Positions 36,167 through 45,129 of a stretch of 48,752 nt of DNA are shown one piece after another. Both the position numbers and the translations under genes were made by a program. The notes below the pieces were generated by a model. It saw nothing but the letters and a program-made list of their open reading frames with translations, did no database searches and was not told the origin of the DNA. The stretch is from Hyphomicrobiales bacterium (GTDB lineage: Bacteria > Pseudomonadota > Alphaproteobacteria > Rhizobiales > Rhizobiaceae): positions 1 through 48,752 of the forward strand of contig UCEY01000012.1 of assembly GCA_900471605.1 (NCBI GenBank), given 5' to 3'. Each line of letters starts with the position of its first letter. Within the stretch, counting starts at the first letter, position 1.

Positions 36167-38185
36167 GTGGCTTCATCCCTTCCTTCCGGCCCCCTCCTTC
36201 TCGGGATTGATACCGGCGGCACCTATACGGATGCGGTGCTGTTGCGCGAGGGCGAAGGCGTCGTCGCCAAGGCGAAATCGCTGACGACGCGGCACGACCT
36301 GGCCGTGGGCATTGCCGGCGCCGTCGATGCGGTGCTGGAGAAAAGTGCGGCTTCCGCCTCGGCAATCGGGTTGGTTTCGCTGTCGACCACGCTCGCCACC
36401 AATGCACTGGTCGAAGGGCAGGGCGGGCGTGCCGCCTTGATCATGGTCGGCTTCACCCCGGAGGATCTGACACGGGGCGGGCTTGCCGAGGCGCTCGGAA
36501 ACGATCCGGTGATCTTCCTGCCCGGAGGCCACGATGTGCATGGCAACGAGACGCCGCTCGACATGGCGGCGATGGAAGCAGCCATGCCGGTGCTGGCGGA
36601 GACGGTCTCGTCCTTTGCAGTCGCCGGTTATTTCGCCGTCCGGAATCCGGCTCACGAAATCCGGGTGAGGGATCGGATTCGCACCCTTTCGCATCTGCCC
36701 GTCACCTGCAGCCATGAGCTTTCGTCGAAACTCGGCGGCCCGCGCCGCGCCCTGACTACGCTTTTGAATGCCCGGCTGGTGTCGATCATCGACCGGCTCG
36801 TCGGTTCCTGCGAGGGTTTTCTGACCGAGCGCGGCATCACCGCACCGATGATGGTGGTGCGCGGCGATGGTGCGCTGATCTCGGCTGCAGAGGCGCGGTT
36901 GCGGCCGATCGAAACCATCCTTTCCGGCCCCGCCGCAAGCCTTGTCGGCGCGCATTTCCTGACCGGGCTCGACCAGGCGGTGGTCTCCGATATCGGCGGC
37001 ACGACCACGGATGTCGCGGTTCTCGATGGCGGGCGGCCGAAGCTGGCGGAAGAGGGCGCGGTGGTCGGCGGCCATCGCACCATGGTGGAGGCGGTGGCGC
37101 TGCGCACCTACGGGCTTGGCGGCGATTCCGAGATCCATATCGACGACCGTGGCCTCGAAGCGCGGCTGATGCTCGGCCCGCGGCGGCTTTTGCCGCTGAG
37201 CCTTGCCGCGATGGCACATGGCGAGATCATTGTGTCGACGCTGGAGAAGCAACTTCGCGCCAGCCATGCCGGACGGCATGACGGCCGCTTTGCGGTGCGG
37301 ACCGGCGTGCCGGATGTCCTGGCCCAGGGCCTGCAGCCGCCGGAGCAGGCGCTTTTTTCCCGCATCGGTGCGGTGCCGGTTTCGCTCAACGATCTTCTGA
37401 CCATGAATTCGCAAAGGGCGGTTCTCGACCGGCTGGTCGCAAGAGGGCTGGTGCATCTCTGCGGCATCACCCCTTCCGATGCATTGCATGTGCTCGACCG
37501 CCAGAGCCAGTGGCGCAAAGACGCCGCAAGCCTGGGTCTCGAACTTGCCGCCCGGCGCAAGGACGGCGCCGGGCGCCAGATCGCCGTCTCGCCGGAAGAT
37601 CTCGCGGAAAAGATCGTCAGCCGGCTGACACGCCAATCCTCCGAGGCTGTGCTCGCCGCCTGTCTCGCCGAAGACGGCGCCGAAGCCATCGATCCCGCGG
37701 TCTCGCTGGCCGTCGATCGGGCCTTGAAACGGGTGCCCGGCATAGCCCGGTTTTCCGTGGCCCTTGATCGCCCGCTGATCGGGCTCGGCGCCTCGGCACC
37801 CGTCTATTATCCGGCTGTCGCGGATATGCTGGGGGCGCAGCCGGTCATTCCGGCCGATGCGGATGTCGCCAATGCGGTTGGCGCCGTGGTCGGCCAGATC
37901 CGCGCCAGCGTCACTATTGTCGTCACTTCACCGGAAGAAGGCCGCTTCATCCTTTCGGGGGGAGGTGAGCGTCTTGTCATCATAGGCGAAACCGAGGCTC
38001 TGGCTGTCGCTCGTGATCACGCGGTCGCCGCTGCCCTGGCGCAGGCGAATGCGGATGGCGCCAGCGATGCGGTGGTGACGGTCTCGGAAGAGCTGGACGC
38101 ACCTGAAATCGAAGGGTCGCGAAAACTCGTCGAGGCCCGGATAACGGCCGTGGCCGTCGGCAGGCCGAGCATCGCTTTTAACTGA
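36167..38185 (+). CDS. Hydantoinase/oxoprolinase family protein (HyuA-like)
   Basis: A 672-residue protein with the ASKHA-type ATP-binding fold of hydantoinase A: GIDTGGTYTDAVLL at the N-terminus, STTLATNAL, LSGPAASLVGAHFL and the second phosphate motif SDIGGTTTDVAVLDGG. Family members hydrolyse cyclic amides such as 5-oxoproline, N-methylhydantoin or acetophenone analogues with ATP, usually with a HyuB partner. No HyuB gene is present here, so it may be a stand-alone branch. The start is GTG at 36167 with AGGA eight bases upstream. It lies between the P450 and a LysR gene on the same strand. Confidence 0.88.
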   Translation: MASSLPSGPLLLGIDTGGTYTDAVLLREGEGVVAKAKSLTTRHDLAVGIAGAVDAVLEKSAASASAIGLVSLSTTLATNALVEGQGGRAALIMVGFTPEDLTRGGLAEALGNDPVIFLPGGHDVHGNETPLDMAAMEAAMPVLAETVSSFAVAGYFAVRNPAHEIRVRDRIRTLSHLPVTCSHELSSKLGGPRRALTTLLNARLVSIIDRLVGSCEGFLTERGITAPMMVVRGDGALISAAEARLRPIETILSGPAASLVGAHFLTGLDQAVVSDIGGTTTDVAVLDGGRPKLAEEGAVVGGHRTMVEAVALRTYGLGGDSEIHIDDRGLEARLMLGPRRLLPLSLAAMAHGEIIVSTLEKQLRASHAGRHDGRFAVRTGVPDVLAQGLQPPEQALFSRIGAVPVSLNDLLTMNSQRAVLDRLVARGLVHLCGITPSDALHVLDRQSQWRKDAASLGLELAARRKDGAGRQIAVSPEDLAEKIVSRLTRQSSEAVLAACLAEDGAEAIDPAVSLAVDRALKRVPGIARFSVALDRPLIGLGASAPVYYPAVADMLGAQPVIPADADVANAVGAVVGQIRASVTIVVTSPEEGRFILSGGGERLVIIGETEALAVARDHAVAAALAQANADGASDAVVTVSEELDAPEIEGSRKLVEARITAVAVGRPSIAFN

Positions 38186-38312
38186 GGCTGGCGGGGCTGC
38201 CGCTATGCTTCCGCATCCCCTGCTCGTTCTCGGCGCCTGCTGCCGCACCTTTTAAACGTCTTCAGCAGGGCGTAAATAGAGCGACACTTATTCCGGCGGG
38301 GAACAAATCACG

Positions 38313-39236
38313 GTGATCACCAATCTTGCCGATCTGGAAATCTTCGTCAAAGTCGCGGCCAGCAGAAACATGTCGGCCGCGGCCAAGAGCCTTGGTATTT
38401 CCCCTGCGGTGGTTTCGAAACGCATCAAGCGATTGGAGGAGCAGCTGGGGACGCGCCTTCTGCAGCGCACCACCCGCCAGATCGGAATGACCGATGCCGG
38501 CAAGGGATTTTACGACAGGATCGCCAATGTCCTGACCGGCATTGAGGATGCCGAGCAATTCGTCTCGGGGCGATCGACGGAGATCGCCGGCAATCTGCGC
38601 ATCTCGGCGCCGACCTCGTTCGGGCGAATGCACATAGCGCCACATCTGCCGACCTTCATGCAGGAAAATCCGCATCTGTCGATCGACCTGATCCTGTCGG
38701 ACGAGTTCACGGATATCATCGCCCAGGGTTTCGACGTGGCGATCCGCATATCCGAATTGAAGGATTCGAGCCTCGTCGCCCGCAAGCTCGTTCAGGTCCG
38801 GCGCATCCTCTGCGCCTCGCCATCCTATATCGAGCGGCATGGCGCGCCTAAAAGCATCGAGGAACTGGCGAACCATCACTGCCTGACGGCCCATAATGGC
38901 GAACCCTGGAGGCTCGAAGGTCCCAAAGGCCCGCTGGTCTATCGGCCGGCGGGGATGCTGAACACCAATTCCAGCGAGGTCATCCGCGAAGCGGTAATCG
39001 CCGGTCTCGGCATAGCGCTGAGATCCACCTGGGATATCGGCAACGAACTGAAGGACGGGCGCCTGGTGATGGTGATGCCTGGCTACGAGGGCTCGAAGAA
39101 CGTTTCCGTTTCGGCCGTCTATCCGAGTCGGCAGCATCTCCCTTCCAGGGTCCGCGCGTTTATCGAATATCTCGCCGAACTCTATGGTCCGGTGCCCTAT
39201 TGGGAGCGGCATTCCCCGGACGCGAGTCGGCGATAG
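38313..39236 (+). CDS. LysR family transcriptional regulator
   Basis: A 307-residue regulator. Residues 1-60 form the winged helix-turn-helix (MSAAAKSLGISPAVVSKRIKRLEE), and the rest is a two-lobe effector-binding domain with SAPTSFGRMH and AIRISELKDSSLVARKL, typical of the CrgA/DsdC-like subgroup. The start is GTG at 38313 with GGGGAA upstream. Genes on both sides read in the same direction, so its target is not shown by divergence; glcB downstream or the HyuA-like gene upstream are possible. Confidence 0.92.
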   Translation: MITNLADLEIFVKVAASRNMSAAAKSLGISPAVVSKRIKRLEEQLGTRLLQRTTRQIGMTDAGKGFYDRIANVLTGIEDAEQFVSGRSTEIAGNLRISAPTSFGRMHIAPHLPTFMQENPHLSIDLILSDEFTDIIAQGFDVAIRISELKDSSLVARKLVQVRRILCASPSYIERHGAPKSIEELANHHCLTAHNGEPWRLEGPKGPLVYRPAGMLNTNSSEVIREAVIAGLGIALRSTWDIGNELKDGRLVMVMPGYEGSKNVSVSAVYPSRQHLPSRVRAFIEYLAELYGPVPYWERHSPDASRR

Positions 39237-39282
39237 ATCATTCGCGAGGATTGTTTCCGATTCGGCACAAGTCATTCAATAT

Positions 39283-39296
39283 TTGTGCAATTGCAA
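39283..39296. promoter_or_regulatory. Palindromic element upstream of glcB
   Basis: TTGTGCAATTGCAA contains the perfect 10-bp palindrome TGCAATTGCA (39286-39295) about 55 bases before the glcB start, within an A/T-rich stretch likely to be the promoter. It could be an operator; the protein that binds it is unknown. Confidence 0.35.
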
Positions 39297-39349
39297 TTTT
39301 CCCCGCTACCAAAGAGACTTGCCAGCGACTTTAAAATTTGGAGGCACCG

Positions 39350-41521
39350 ATGGCCCGCATCGAAAAAAATGGTCTCGCGCTCGACGAGACGCTCTACGAT
39401 TTCCTGGTGACGGAAGCGCTGCCGGGCACCGGTGTCGATGCCGACCGGTTCTTTTCCGAGTTTTCGAAGATCGTCCACGACCTGGCGCCGAAGAACCGCG
39501 ACCTTCTCGCCAAGCGCGACGCCTTCCAGGCAAAGCTTGACGACTGGTACCGCAAGAACCGCGCGCCGACCGATCTGGCCGTCTATGAAGCCTTCCTGCG
39601 CGACATCGGCTACCTGCTGCCGGAGGGACCGGATTTCACCGTCTCGACCGACCGGGTCGATCCGGAAATCGCCGAGATCGCCGGCCCGCAGCTCGTCGTT
39701 CCGGTCATGAATGCCCGTTATGCGCTGAACGCCGCCAATGCCCGCTGGGGCTCGCTCTACGATGCGCTTTATGGCACCGACGCCATTCCCGAGACGGACG
39801 GCGCCGAAAAAGGCAAGGGTTACAATCCGGTCCGGGGCGCCAAGGTGATTGCCTGGGCGCGGGATTTCCTCGATCAGTCCGTGCCGCTGTCCGGCGCGAG
39901 CTGGACCGACGTCACCTCATTCGTTGTCACCGGCGGCAAGCTGACGGCCGCTGCCCAGGACGGCAGGACGGTCGATCTCGCCGATCCGGCCCAGTTTGCC
40001 GGCTATCTCGGCGAACCGGCAGCGCCGACGCACCTGCTTCTCAAGAAGAACGGCCTGCATGTCGAAATCCTGATCGATGCCACGACGGCGACCGGCAAGG
40101 ACGATCCGGCCCGGATTTCCGATGTCTGGCTGGAATCGGCGATTACCGCGATCATGGACTGCGAGGATTCGATCGCCGCCGTCGATGCCGAGGACAAGGT
40201 CGTCGTCTATCGCAATTGGCTCGGCCTGATGAACGGAGATCTTCAGGAAGAGGTTTCCAAGGGCGGCAAGTCCTTCATCCGCAAGCTGAACCCGGATACC
40301 GTCTTCAAGGCGCCGGCCGGCGGCGATGTTACGGCCAAGCGCCGCTCGTTGATGCTGATCCGCAATGTCGGGCACCTGATGACCAATCCTGCGGTGCTGG
40401 ACAGCGACGGCCGGGAAGTGCCGGAAGGCGTCATGGACGCCATGGTGACGGCGCTGATCGCCATCCGCGATATCGGTCCGAACGGGCGCCGCCAGAATTC
40501 GCGGGCCGGCTCCATGTATGTGGTGAAGCCGAAGATGCACGGGCCGGAAGAGGTCGGCTTCGCCTGCGAGATTTTTACCCGCGTCGAACAGGCGCTCGGC
40601 CTTCCGACCAATTCCATGAAAATGGGCATCATGGATGAGGAACGCCGCACCACGATCAATCTCAAGGCCTGCATCCGCGAGGCGCGCGAGCGCGTCGTGT
40701 TCATCAATACCGGCTTCCTCGACCGTACCGGCGACGAGATCCACACCTCGATGGAAGCCGGCCCGATGATCCGCAAGGGCGACATGAAACAGGCGGCCTG
40801 GATCGCCGCCTACGAGAACTGGAATGTCGATATCGGCCTCGAATGCGGCCTGTCCGGCCATGCACAGATCGGCAAGGGCATGTGGGCCATGCCGGACATG
40901 ATGGCGGCGATGCTGGAGCAGAAGATCGCCCATCCGAAGGCCGGTGCCAACACCGCCTGGGTTCCGTCGCCGACGGCGGCCACGCTGCACGCCACGCATT
41001 ATCACAAGGTCGATGTCGCCGCCGTCCAGGCGGGCCTGAAGAGCCGCACGCGGGCAAAACTGTCGGACATCCTCTCCGTGCCGGTCGCCGTGCGGCCGAA
41101 CTGGACGCCGGAGGAAATCCAGCGCGAACTCGACAACAATGCGCAAGGCATTCTCGGCTATGTCGTGCGCTGGATCGACCAGGGCGTCGGCTGCTCCAAG
41201 GTGCCGGACATCAACAATGTCGGCCTGATGGAAGACCGCGCGACGCTGCGCATCTCCGCCCAGCACATGGCGAACTGGCTCTATCACAAGCTGGTTACGG
41301 AGGAGCAGATCGTCGAGACGATGAAGCGCATGGCTGCCGTCGTCGACGGCCAGAATGCCGGCGACCCGCTCTATATGCCGATGGCGAAGGATTTCGACGG
41401 CTCCGTCGCCTTCCAGGCGGCGCTCGATCTGGTGCTCAAGGGGCGCGAACAGCCGAACGGTTATACGGAACCGGTCCTGCATCGCCGCCGTCTGGAACTG
41501 AAGGCGAAGCTCGCGAGCTAA
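39350..41521 (+). CDS. glcB: Malate synthase G
   Basis: The 723-residue monomeric enzyme condenses glyoxylate with acetyl-CoA to malate, needed for growth on acetate, fatty acids or glycolate. The length and the segments [23 protein letters not shown] and [17 protein letters not shown] match isoform G. TTGGAGG ends six bases before ATG 39350, which sets the start; a TTG four codons upstream is part of that ribosome-binding site. A palindromic repeat follows the stop. Isocitrate lyase is not in the window. Confidence 0.97.
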   Translation: MARIEKNGLALDETLYDFLVTEALPGTGVDADRFFSEFSKIVHDLAPKNRDLLAKRDAFQAKLDDWYRKNRAPTDLAVYEAFLRDIGYLLPEGPDFTVSTDRVDPEIAEIAGPQLVVPVMNARYALNAANARWGSLYDALYGTDAIPETDGAEKGKGYNPVRGAKVIAWARDFLDQSVPLSGASWTDVTSFVVTGGKLTAAAQDGRTVDLADPAQFAGYLGEPAAPTHLLLKKNGLHVEILIDATTATGKDDPARISDVWLESAITAIMDCEDSIAAVDAEDKVVVYRNWLGLMNGDLQEEVSKGGKSFIRKLNPDTVFKAPAGGDVTAKRRSLMLIRNVGHLMTNPAVLDSDGREVPEGVMDAMVTALIAIRDIGPNGRRQNSRAGSMYVVKPKMHGPEEVGFACEIFTRVEQALGLPTNSMKMGIMDEERRTTINLKACIREARERVVFINTGFLDRTGDEIHTSMEAGPMIRKGDMKQAAWIAAYENWNVDIGLECGLSGHAQIGKGMWAMPDMMAAMLEQKIAHPKAGANTAWVPSPTAATLHATHYHKVDVAAVQAGLKSRTRAKLSDILSVPVAVRPNWTPEEIQRELDNNAQGILGYVVRWIDQGVGCSKVPDINNVGLMEDRATLRISAQHMANWLYHKLVTEEQIVETMKRMAAVVDGQNAGDPLYMPMAKDFDGSVAFQAALDLVLKGREQPNGYTEPVLHRRRLELKAKLAS

Positions 41522-41525
41522 CCTC

Positions 41526-41664
41526 TGCCCCTCATCCGCCTGCCGGCACCTTCTCCCCGCACGCGGGGAGAAGGACGCAAGACGCGACCTCTCCATCTTT
41601 CCCCAACGTTGCATGGTCCACGTCCCTCGCCCCGCGCGCGGGGAGAGGGTTAGGGTGAGGGCAA
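41526..41664. repeat. Intergenic mosaic of palindromes after glcB
   Basis: Two hairpins, CCTTCTCCCCGC-AC-GCGGGGAGAAGG (41549-41574, perfect) and a 26-base copy of related sequence ending GCGGGGAGAGGG (41624-41649), are flanked by inverted ends TGCCCCTCA (41526-41534) and TGAGGGCA (41656-41663). This pattern, with CTTCTCCCCGC and TTAGGGTGAGGG blocks, is a well-known short intergenic repeat in Rhizobiaceae. It may also stop glcB transcription. Confidence 0.75.
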
Positions 41665-41686
41665 ACGCCAAACCAATAGCAAAACG

Positions 41687-41722
41687 AAAAAGGCCGCCTG
41701 GGAATATCCCGGCGGCCTTTTC
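41687..41722. terminator. Terminator of the L,D-transpeptidase gene
   Basis: AAAAGGCCGCCTGGGA (41688-41703) pairs with TCCCGGCGGCCTTTT (41707-41721), with one bulged base and a three-base loop, flanked by A and T runs. It lies about 22 bases after the transpeptidase stop on the minus strand and may work in both directions. Confidence 0.85.
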
Positions 41723-41744
41723 GTATTCTCGTCGAATTTCGCGA

Positions 41745-42416
41745 TTACTGGATCACGACGACCTTGGTTTCGCGGCCCGGACGGACGCGGCTGTAGAGGT
41801 CGATGACGTCCTGGTTGATCAGGCGGATGCAGCCCGAAGAGGCGGCGGTGCCGATGGAATTCCATTCCGGCGTGCCGTGCAGACGGAAGAGGGTGTCCTG
41901 GCCCTTTTCGTTGAACAGGTACATGGCGCGTGCGCCGAGCGGATTGCTGAGGCCCGGGCCCATGCCGTCTTCGACATATTTGGCGACGTCGGGACGACGG
42001 CCTGCCATTTCCTTCGGCGGATGCCAGGTCGGCCATTCCTGTTTCCAGGCGACGTAAGCCGTGCCTGACCAGGCGAAACCCTGCTTGCCGACGCCGATGC
42101 CGTAACGCATCGCCTTGCCGTTCGGCATGATGTAATAGAGATGACGCTCGCGCGTGTTGACGATGATCGTGCCCGGCTTTTCGCTGGTCTGATAGCTGAC
42201 GATCTGACGGACGAACTGCTTGTCCACCTTGTTGATCGGGATCGCCGGCAGCGTGTAACCGGCATCCCGCACCGAACCGTAGGAATCGCTGAAGATCTGG
42301 TCGGTATAGGTGACGGAAGCGATCTGGGTGCCGCCACCGGGAGCCGTGGAGGCGCAACCGGCCAAGGCAGCAGTTGCCAACAGGCCGAGTGCGAGCATGC
42401 TATTGCGAAAGCGCAT
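41745..42416 (-). CDS. L,D-transpeptidase (YkuD) lipoprotein
   Basis: A 223-residue predicted lipoprotein: the lipobox LAGC ends at Cys21 after a short hydrophobic signal. The YkuD domain spans about residues 83-222, with catalytic His180 and Cys196 in HGTPEWN and SSGCIRL. Such enzymes form 3-3 crosslinks in peptidoglycan or attach proteins to it; 3-3 crosslinks are abundant in polar-growing Rhizobiales. Asp is absent after Cys196-Ile-Arg-Leu, as usual. It is a single-gene unit with its own terminator. Confidence 0.93.
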   Translation of the reverse strand: MRFRNSMLALGLLATAALAGCASTAPGGGTQIASVTYTDQIFSDSYGSVRDAGYTLPAIPINKVDKQFVRQIVSYQTSEKPGTIIVNTRERHLYYIMPNGKAMRYGIGVGKQGFAWSGTAYVAWKQEWPTWHPPKEMAGRRPDVAKYVEDGMGPGLSNPLGARAMYLFNEKGQDTLFRLHGTPEWNSIGTAASSGCIRLINQDVIDLYSRVRPGRETKVVVIQ

Positions 42417-42594
42417 GGAAATCTCTTGGGTAAACGAATCGATTGAGACGGGCGGATGACCGCCTTTGATGACGGGTTATTTTCGATTAGATTACGCTTG
42501 GCAAGCGCTGCAGCGCATCAAAACAGAGCCGGCGCATGATTGGAAAAAGCCATTGTGTTTTTGCAACATCATTTGACGCGGTATCCGAGACTTC

Positions 42595-43083
42595 ATGACT
42601 ATACTCAACCTCGCCAGTAACAATCCGTTAATAGATGGGCGGCAGTCGGCCCGCGCCATGATGGTGCGCAAGGGTGTCCAGCTCCTGCTGCACGACATGC
42701 GGCACGCGATCCTGCCGGAACTCGTGCTGTCGAGCGGCAGGCGCGCCGACCTGGTGTCCATTTCGGAAAAGGGCGAGATCTGGATCGTCGAGATCAAGAC
42801 GTCCATCGAGGATTTTCGCGTCGATCGCAAATGGCCGGAATACCGGGACTATTGCGATCGCCTGTTTTTCGCCACGCACAAGGAGGTGCCGCTCGACATC
42901 TTCCCGGAGGATTGCGGGCTCTTTCTTTCAGACGGTTATGGCGGACATCTGCTGCGCGAAGCGCCGGAACACAGGCTGCCGCCCGCCACCCGAAAGGCGA
43001 TGACGCTGAATTTTTCCCGCGCCGCCGCCCAGCGCCTGATGCTGGCGGAATGGGCGACCGGCAAGAGTTTCGACGAGGCGTAA
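42595..43083 (+). CDS. mmcB: MmcB family DNA repair protein
   Basis: A 162-residue protein with a PD-(D/E)XK nuclease-like core: Asp52 in RRADLVSI and Glu66, Lys68 in IVEIKTS. It matches MmcB, an alphaproteobacterial protein linked to mitomycin C and mutagenic repair in Caulobacter. I do not see a GTTC-N7-GTTC SOS box in the 178 bases before the gene, so LexA control is not shown. Its stop lies one base from the stop of convergent actR, with no terminator between. Confidence 0.85.
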   Translation: MTILNLASNNPLIDGRQSARAMMVRKGVQLLLHDMRHAILPELVLSSGRRADLVSISEKGEIWIVEIKTSIEDFRVDRKWPEYRDYCDRLFFATHKEVPLDIFPEDCGLFLSDGYGGHLLREAPEHRLPPATRKAMTLNFSRAAAQRLMLAEWATGKSFDEA

Positions 43084-43084
43084 C

Positions 43085-43660
43085 TTATTTCGGCGCGCGC
43101 TTGGCGAGGATGCGCTGCAGAGTGCGGCGATGCATGTTGAGCCGGCGCGCTGTCTCGGACACGTTGCGCTCGCACATCTCGTAAACCCGCTGGATATGCT
43201 CCCAGCGCACGCGATCCGCGGACATCGGGTTTTCCGGCACGTCCGCCCGTTCGCCCGGCCGCTGTGTCAGCGCCCCGAAAATGTCGTCGGCGTCGGCGGG
43301 CTTGGCCAGATAGTCGAGCGCGCCGAGCTTCACGGCCGTCACCGCCGTTGCGATATTGCCGTAGCCCGTCAGCACGATCACCTTGGTATCCTCGCGGCTC
43401 TGGCGGATCGCCTCGATTACATCAAGCCCGTTGCCGTCGCCGAGACGAAGGTCGACCACGGCATATTTCGGCGGCCGCGCCTTGGTCTTGGCGATGCCTT
43501 CCGCGACGGACTCCGCCGTGTCGACCAGGAAGCCGCGGGTCTCCATGGCGCGGGCGAGACGACGCAGGAACGGTCCGTCGTCATCGACGATCAGCAGCGA
43601 CGGGTCGGGCCCGAGTTCGGGGTCGGCGTGAACCTTGGTCGGTTCCGGGTGTGTTTCCAT
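43085..43660 (-). CDS. actR: Redox/acid response regulator ActR (RegA/PrrA)
   Basis: A 191-residue two-domain regulator. The receiver has the pocket IVDDD and phosphorylated Asp70 in YAVVDLRLGDG; the C-terminus is a Fis-type helix-turn-helix (NVSETARRLNMHRRTLQRIL) that is nearly invariant in the RegA/PrrA/ActR family. In S. meliloti ActR is needed for acid tolerance and controls CO2 fixation and microaerobic genes. GGAG lies nine bases before the ATG. It follows actS after 66 bases. Confidence 0.94.
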   Translation of the reverse strand: METHPEPTKVHADPELGPDPSLLIVDDDGPFLRRLARAMETRGFLVDTAESVAEGIAKTKARPPKYAVVDLRLGDGNGLDVIEAIRQSREDTKVIVLTGYGNIATAVTAVKLGALDYLAKPADADDIFGALTQRPGERADVPENPMSADRVRWEHIQRVYEMCERNVSETARRLNMHRRTLQRILAKRAPK

Positions 43661-43726
43661 CTCTTTTTCTCCGCGGGTTTTAGAAGGCCCGCTTGCCTTT
43701 TCATGATGATCGGCCGGCCGGCCGGC

Positions 43727-45043
43727 TTATTTCAAGTCCTGTGCGTCCATCACCGAACGCGGCCATTCGATATGAATGCGGGCACCCGGTTCGCCGCTGT
43801 CGCGATTGCCGAAGCGGATCGAGGCGCCGGACCGTTCGAGCAGCGTCTTGGCGATGAAGAGGCCAAGCCCGAGGCCGCCTGCCCGTTCGTCTTCCCTGGG
43901 TCTCTTCGTCATATAGGGTTCGCCGATCCGGGAGAGAATATCCGGCGCATAACCCTGGCCGTCATCCTCGATGGTGATCGCCACCCGCTCGGCATTGTGC
44001 TCGACCGTAACGATCACCTTGCTCCGGGCATAGTCGACTGCGTTTTCGATCAGGTTGCCGAGCCCGTATATAATGCCGGCATTGCGGTTGCCGATAGGCT
44101 CGTTACCCCGCCCGTCCTTCTCGACCAATTCGATCTCGATGCCGAATTGCCGATGCGGCGCCACCACCTCCTCGACCAGGGAGGAAAGCGGCAGCCGGCG
44201 CATGTGTTCCTCGCTCTCCGCGGAAAGGGAGGTGAGCCGGCGAAGGATGTCGCGGCAACGTTCGCTCTGGCTTCTCAGCAGCAGCACGTCCTCGCGAAAC
44301 CGGTCGTCAGCGCCAAGCTCGCGTTCCATCTCCTTGGCGACGACGCTGATCGTTGCGAGCGGCGTGCCAAGCTCATGGGCGGCGGCGGCTGCCAGTCCGT
44401 CGAGCTGCGAAAGATGCTTTTCGCGCTCCAGCACCAGTTCGGTCGCCGCCAGCGCATCGGCAAGCAGCGTCGCCTCATGGCTGACGCGATAGGCATAAAA
44501 GGCCGCGAACATCATCATCGAGGCGATGGAACACCAGACGCCGAGTTGCATCACCGGCTGGATCCGCAGCGGCTCGCCCTCGTACCAGGGCACCGGATAG
44601 GGCGAAAAGGCGAGCACGGTGGTGCAGACCAGCGCAAAGACGATCAGGACCAGCGAATGGCGCAGCGGCTGGGAGGCAAAGGCGATGATGACAGGCACGC
44701 AGATCAGCGGCGCGAAGGGATTGGCGAGCCCGCCGGTGATGAACAGCAGCGCCGCCATCTGCAACAGGTCGAAACCGAGCAGCGCCAGTGCCGATTTCGG
44801 GCCGAGCCGGTGGGTCGGCGGAAACCAGGCCGACAGCGTGAGATTGGCGATCGCGAGCGCCCCGACCAGAATGCCCGCCTCTTGCAGAGGCAGCGGAAAC
44901 TGCAGCAGCAGCCCGACGATGACCACGGTAATCGTCTGGCCGGCGACCGCAAGCCAGCGCAGCCGCACCAGCGTCTGAAGCCGGATTCGTCGGCTCGAAG
45001 GACCGAATTGTGCAAAACGCACTGAAGGACTGTCTACGCTCAA
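43727..45043 (-). CDS. actS: Redox sensor histidine kinase ActS (RegB/PrrB)
   Basis: A 438-residue inner-membrane kinase with about six transmembrane segments between residues 30 and 188. It keeps the quinone-sensing motif GGLANPF (104-110), the H-box AAAHELGTPLAT with His223, and the redox-active Cys263 in SERCRDIL, all diagnostic of RegB. The ATP domain has DDGQGYA and GLGLGLFIA. The only sensible start is TTG at 45043; no ATG exists before residue 96. It is co-directional with actR and with hrpB, which ends 86 bases upstream. Confidence 0.93.
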   Translation of the reverse strand: MSVDSPSVRFAQFGPSSRRIRLQTLVRLRWLAVAGQTITVVIVGLLLQFPLPLQEAGILVGALAIANLTLSAWFPPTHRLGPKSALALLGFDLLQMAALLFITGGLANPFAPLICVPVIIAFASQPLRHSLVLIVFALVCTTVLAFSPYPVPWYEGEPLRIQPVMQLGVWCSIASMMMFAAFYAYRVSHEATLLADALAATELVLEREKHLSQLDGLAAAAAHELGTPLATISVVAKEMERELGADDRFREDVLLLRSQSERCRDILRRLTSLSAESEEHMRRLPLSSLVEEVVAPHRQFGIEIELVEKDGRGNEPIGNRNAGIIYGLGNLIENAVDYARSKVIVTVEHNAERVAITIEDDGQGYAPDILSRIGEPYMTKRPREDERAGGLGLGLFIAKTLLERSGASIRFGNRDSGEPGARIHIEWPRSVMDAQDLK

Positions 45044-45129
45044 CCGCCTGCTCTTTACCTTGCCACGCGCCCGTCATCTCAGGCCGCCTTCATAAACCGG
45101 CTCGACTTCAGGTCGCAGGCGGCATTCTG

